Notes under the pieces: model-generated | Databases searched by the model: none | What the model saw: the letters and a program-made list of their open reading frames with translations, nothing else | Told to the model about the DNA's origin: nothing | In this document: piece by piece, positions 5,273 through 7,316 of the stretch | How positions within the stretch are numbered: position 1 is the stretch's first letter | Layout: every line of letters begins with the position of its first letter | NCBI GenBank assembly: GCA_001777995.1 | Contig: MFFV01000053.1 | Span: forward strand, 1,566 to 8,881 | Source: Candidatus Falkowbacteria bacterium RIFCSPLOWO2_02_FULL_45_15 | GTDB taxonomy: Bacteria; Patescibacteriota; Patescibacteriia; Patescibacteriales; XYC2-FULL-47-12 | DNA: 7,316 nucleotides | Direction of reading: 5' to 3' | Position numbers and translations under genes: made by a program

Positions 5273-6646
5273 TTATTTTAAAATGCTTTTAAATTTATCA
5301 ATAAAAATTTTAGTGGCTTCTTTGCGGTACTTATGCACTTCGTCCGCCACTTTATCCAAATCAACCCACCGCCAGGCGCAATGGTCCCAAAAATTAATCG
5401 TGATGTCTTCATCTTTGCCGATAAATTCAGCGATAAATAAACCCTGTTTTTGGCCTTTATGACCTAAAATCTGGCTTGCCTTCACTCCGCGGCTGGGCGT
5501 AGCGCCAAATTTATATTTATACAAATTTTTAAAACAAGCGACCGGCTTAAATTTCCGCGTACCGATTTCTTCGCGCAGCTCGCGCGTGCCGGCGGTTGTT
5601 AAATCTTCGCCGTCGGTACCGCCTTGGGGCAGCTGCCAATGCCCGGCCGGATGCCGTCTTTCCGCTAACAGCACTTTTACCCCGTGGAATGACGCCGCAG
5701 CGCCGTTTGATTCCACAGAGTTAATTCTATCACCCGCCTTCGCTCTACGCAAATTATGTTCGTCTGTTAAATTATTATTGGCTTCGGCGGGCAGACCTTC
5801 CTTTTTATATAACAAACAGACCACATTAGGCCGATAAAGCCAGGGCCGGATAAAGCGCCATTTTAAAAATTCCAAAGGAAATTCCATCACCGCCGCCCAA
5901 ATCCGGCTTGAGCGTTTTGCCGGTTCCTGCCAAAGGCGGTAAAGCCATTCTAAACCGCTCGCGCGCATCCAGTTCGGCGCCCGCTTGATTCTGCCGGAGA
6001 TAAAATCAAAGCTGCCGCCTACGCCAACCGCTACTTTAACGCCACTCCACCCTTCCCTCCCCTTAATAAGGGGAGGGTTAAGGAGGGGTAAATTGTGGTA
6101 AATCCATCGCTCTTGGCGCGGATGCCCGAAAGCGACAAAAATAATATCTGGCTTAGCGGCGTTAATGCGTTCCAGTAATTTTTGATTTTCTGCCTTGCCT
6201 TTAAGCCATTTGCCGGAACGCAGCTTCCAAGCGCCCGGCTTTAATCCTTCTTCCGCGCCGGCTATTTTTAAGTTTGGAAATTGTGATTTTAACTTTTCCG
6301 CTACCGCTTGCGCTACTTGCCCTTCCCCACCGAGCAAATAAACAGACTTGTTTCTTTTAGCCGCCAGCGCGCACAGAGAAAGCATCAAATCAATGCCGGC
6401 GGTTCGCTTAATATTTTTCCCCATAAACCAGCCGGCAAAGACCAAGCCAATTCCGTCGGGCACGGCAATGTCAGCCTGGTTTAAAATATAAAAAAATTCC
6501 TCGTCGTGTTTCGCGGCCAGCAGAAATTCCGGGTTGGGAGTAACGATATAACGCGGCGTTTTGCCGTTTAAAAAATCAGAAATTTTTTTTAGAATCTCTT
6601 GTCGGGAATCAGTAGAGATGTTGATACCAAGAATGTTTATTGCCAT
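5273..6646 (-). CDS. WecG/TagA/CpsF-family glycosyltransferase fused to a Nudix hydrolase domain
   Basis: This 457-residue protein has two domains. Residues 1 to about 265 are a GT26 glycosyltransferase: TPNPEFLLAA (36-45), VPDGIGLVFA (62-71) with the probable catalytic Asp64, VYLLGGEG (102-109), DIIFVAFGHPRQERWI (167-182) and VGVGGSFDFISGRIKRAPNW (207-226). Relatives transfer ManNAc- or ManNAcA-type sugars from UDP onto undecaprenyl-linked intermediates at the inner membrane face. The family's C-terminal arginine-rich tail is present (RASGLEWLYRLWQEPAKRSS). Residues about 272-457 are a Nudix domain beginning RPNVVCLLYKK, with HWQLPQGG (336-343) and a Nudix box ending RELREEIG (355-362). The box has G-x4-E rather than the canonical G-x5-E. 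Nudix enzymes cleave nucleoside diphosphate-X bonds; WQLPQGG recalls RppH and Ap4A hydrolases. Both domains carry apparent insertions encoded by palindromic sequence (189-202 and 285-321). The gene follows murB by 38 bp, fitting envelope synthesis. The domain calls are firm; substrates and the benefit of fusion are unknown. Confidence 0.9.
   Translation of the reverse strand: MAINILGINISTDSRQEILKKISDFLNGKTPRYIVTPNPEFLLAAKHDEEFFYILNQADIAVPDGIGLVFAGWFMGKNIKRTAGIDLMLSLCALAAKRNKSVYLLGGEGQVAQAVAEKLKSQFPNLKIAGAEEGLKPGAWKLRSGKWLKGKAENQKLLERINAAKPDIIFVAFGHPRQERWIYHNLPLLNPPLIKGREGWSGVKVAVGVGGSFDFISGRIKRAPNWMRASGLEWLYRLWQEPAKRSSRIWAAVMEFPLEFLKWRFIRPWLYRPNVVCLLYKKEGLPAEANNNLTDEHNLRRAKAGDRINSVESNGAAASFHGVKVLLAERRHPAGHWQLPQGGTDGEDLTTAGTRELREEIGTRKFKPVACFKNLYKYKFGATPSRGVKASQILGHKGQKQGLFIAEFIGKDEDITINFWDHCAWRWVDLDKVADEVHKYRKEATKIFIDKFKSILK
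5684..5794 (-). repeat. Palindrome-bearing insertion in the Nudix domain
   Basis: This in-frame segment encodes residues 285-321, lying between the first Nudix strand (RPNVVCLLYKKEG) and the next (GVKVLLAERR), where relatives normally have a short turn. It holds an exact 7-bp inverted repeat, GTGGAAT (5684-5690) and ATTCCAC (5710-5716), with a 19-nt loop. It also holds a GC-rich pair, CCCGCC (5733-5738) and GGCGGG (5786-5791), flanking an AT-rich core. The residues (Ala, Asn, Glu, Arg rich) look like a disordered loop. I infer one or two repeat elements that inserted in frame and are now translated. Confidence 0.5.
6055..6077. repeat. Perfect palindrome in the glycosyltransferase coding sequence
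   Basis: CCCTCCCCTTA (6055-6065) and TAAGGGGAGGG (6067-6077) are exact reverse complements around one base. They are flanked by further purine/pyrimidine-rich sequence up to about 6041 and 6087. The segment is translated as NPPLIKGREGW (190-200), interrupting the join between RWIYHNLP and VKVAVGVGG that is normally short in this family. It resembles dispersed palindromic repeats whose translation gives NPPL.KG.. peptides in other bacteria. Confidence 0.7.
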
Positions 6647-6684
6647 TGGACTATTTGAAATTAGCTAATTTTTATTACCTATTT

Positions 6685-7316
6685 TCAATCAAACCCAACA
6701 TATTGCACTTCTTCCTGCAGCTGCACGCCGAATTTATCGCGCACCTGCTGTTTAACGTAGCTGATCAGCATCAAGGCATGCTCGGCGCGCGCGGTTTCAT
6801 CAACTTTAACGATAAAATTAGCGTGTTCGTCCGAAACTTGCACCCCGCCGATTTTATACCCTTTTAACCCGGCCTGGTCGATAAACCAGCCGGCGCCGAT
6901 TTTTCCGCCTTTGATTTTTTCTTCTCCGGCCGGATTTATCTTTCTGATTTTTTTCCTTATTTCATCAGTAACAAAAATATTTTTAAAACTGCAGCCGGCG
7001 CTGGGATATTTGGGATGGCCGCAGCTGCGGCGCTGGACGCAATCAAGCATCTGTTGTTTGATAGCCGCCTGCTCGCCGGCTTGCAATTCTAAATCAACGC
7101 CGAGGACGACTAAGTTGTCGTCGTGCTTAAAAATACTCTCACGGTAAGTAAACTGGCACTCTTCTTTCGTCATAACAACTATTTCTGTTTTGTTTTTAGA
7201 ACTTTTGAGCGCTTGGACGCTTACTATATTATCGCTGATTGACTTACCAAACGCGCCGGCGTTGCCGCGCACGGCCCCGCCGGCCGTGCCCGGAATGCCC
7301 GCCGCCCATTCCAAAC
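6685..7316 (-). CDS. murB: UDP-N-acetylenolpyruvoylglucosamine reductase (MurB), C-terminal part
   Basis: This is the FAD- and NADPH-dependent enzyme that makes UDP-MurNAc, the second committed step of peptidoglycan synthesis in the cytoplasm. The window holds about 210 codons up to the TGA at 6685; the 5' third, with the start and most of the FAD-binding domain, lies beyond the right edge. LEWAAGIPGTAGGAVRGNAG is the end of the FAD-binding region. Then come FTYRESIFK with the conserved Tyr and Arg, YPSAGCSFKN with the proton-donor position, AGWFIDQAGLKG, VSDEHANFIV, and a C-terminal LQEEVQYVG whose Glu matches the family's catalytic glutamate. The donor position is Cys rather than the Ser of the E. 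coli enzyme. The short segment after YRES suggests the type II form lacking the long tyrosine loop. The right-edge frame opens with TTG, which is an internal Leu codon and not the start. The glycosyltransferase gene follows after 38 bp. Confidence 0.96.
   Translation of the reverse strand, partial: LEWAAGIPGTAGGAVRGNAGAFGKSISDNIVSVQALKSSKNKTEIVVMTKEECQFTYRESIFKHDDNLVVLGVDLELQAGEQAAIKQQMLDCVQRRSCGHPKYPSAGCSFKNIFVTDEIRKKIRKINPAGEEKIKGGKIGAGWFIDQAGLKGYKIGGVQVSDEHANFIVKVDETARAEHALMLISYVKQQVRDKFGVQLQEEVQYVGFD

Noticed and set aside
5115..5462. Plus-strand open frame of 115 codons across the small membrane-protein region
   Set aside because: It overlaps both the Nudix C-terminus and the small gene antisense. 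The minus-strand 59-codon gene fits the operon spacing and encodes a clear membrane helix.
6640..7147. Plus-strand open frames opposite murB (6640-6867 and 6911-7147)
   Set aside because: These are antisense shadows of a gene with clear MurB motifs.

Overview
The window looks like part of a chromosome from a small-genome bacterium, most likely of the Candidate Phyla Radiation (Patescibacteria, Parcubacteria-like). That is an inference. It rests on tightly packed housekeeping genes, start codons with no recognisable Shine-Dalgarno sequence, mixed base composition, and GC-rich palindromic repeats translated in frame inside conserved proteins. No rRNA or marker gene is present to confirm it. Every gene I can support lies on the minus strand, so transcription runs from high to low coordinates.

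Layout in transcription order. (1) A cell-envelope and translation block: the 3' part of murB (6685 to the right edge), a WecG/TagA/CpsF-type glycosyltransferase fused to a Nudix hydrolase domain (5273-6646), a 59-residue single-pass membrane protein (5090-5269) and gltX for glutamyl-tRNA synthetase (3624-5078). Gaps are 38, 3 and 11 bp, so this is probably one operon. (2) A stand-alone 111-residue hypothetical gene (3224-3559) with its own sigma70-like promoter and a strong intrinsic terminator. (3) lysS for lysyl-tRNA synthetase (1615-3120), behind a near-consensus promoter whose -35 box touches that terminator. (4) An AT-rich restriction-modification-like pair: a D12-class adenine DNA methyltransferase (553-1584), then an overlapping gene in another frame (left edge to 640) that I read as the probable cognate restriction endonuclease. 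That last gene is truncated by the window edge.

The points most worth a second look are: the glycosyltransferase-Nudix fusion; three separate places where palindromic repeats appear to have been absorbed into coding sequence (N-terminus of LysRS, glycosyltransferase domain, Nudix domain); the roughly 88-bp out-of-frame overlap between the methyltransferase and its partner; and the unrecognised nuclease candidate. I saw no CRISPR array, tRNA, rRNA, insertion sequence or origin. No gene-free stretch exceeds about 105 bp.
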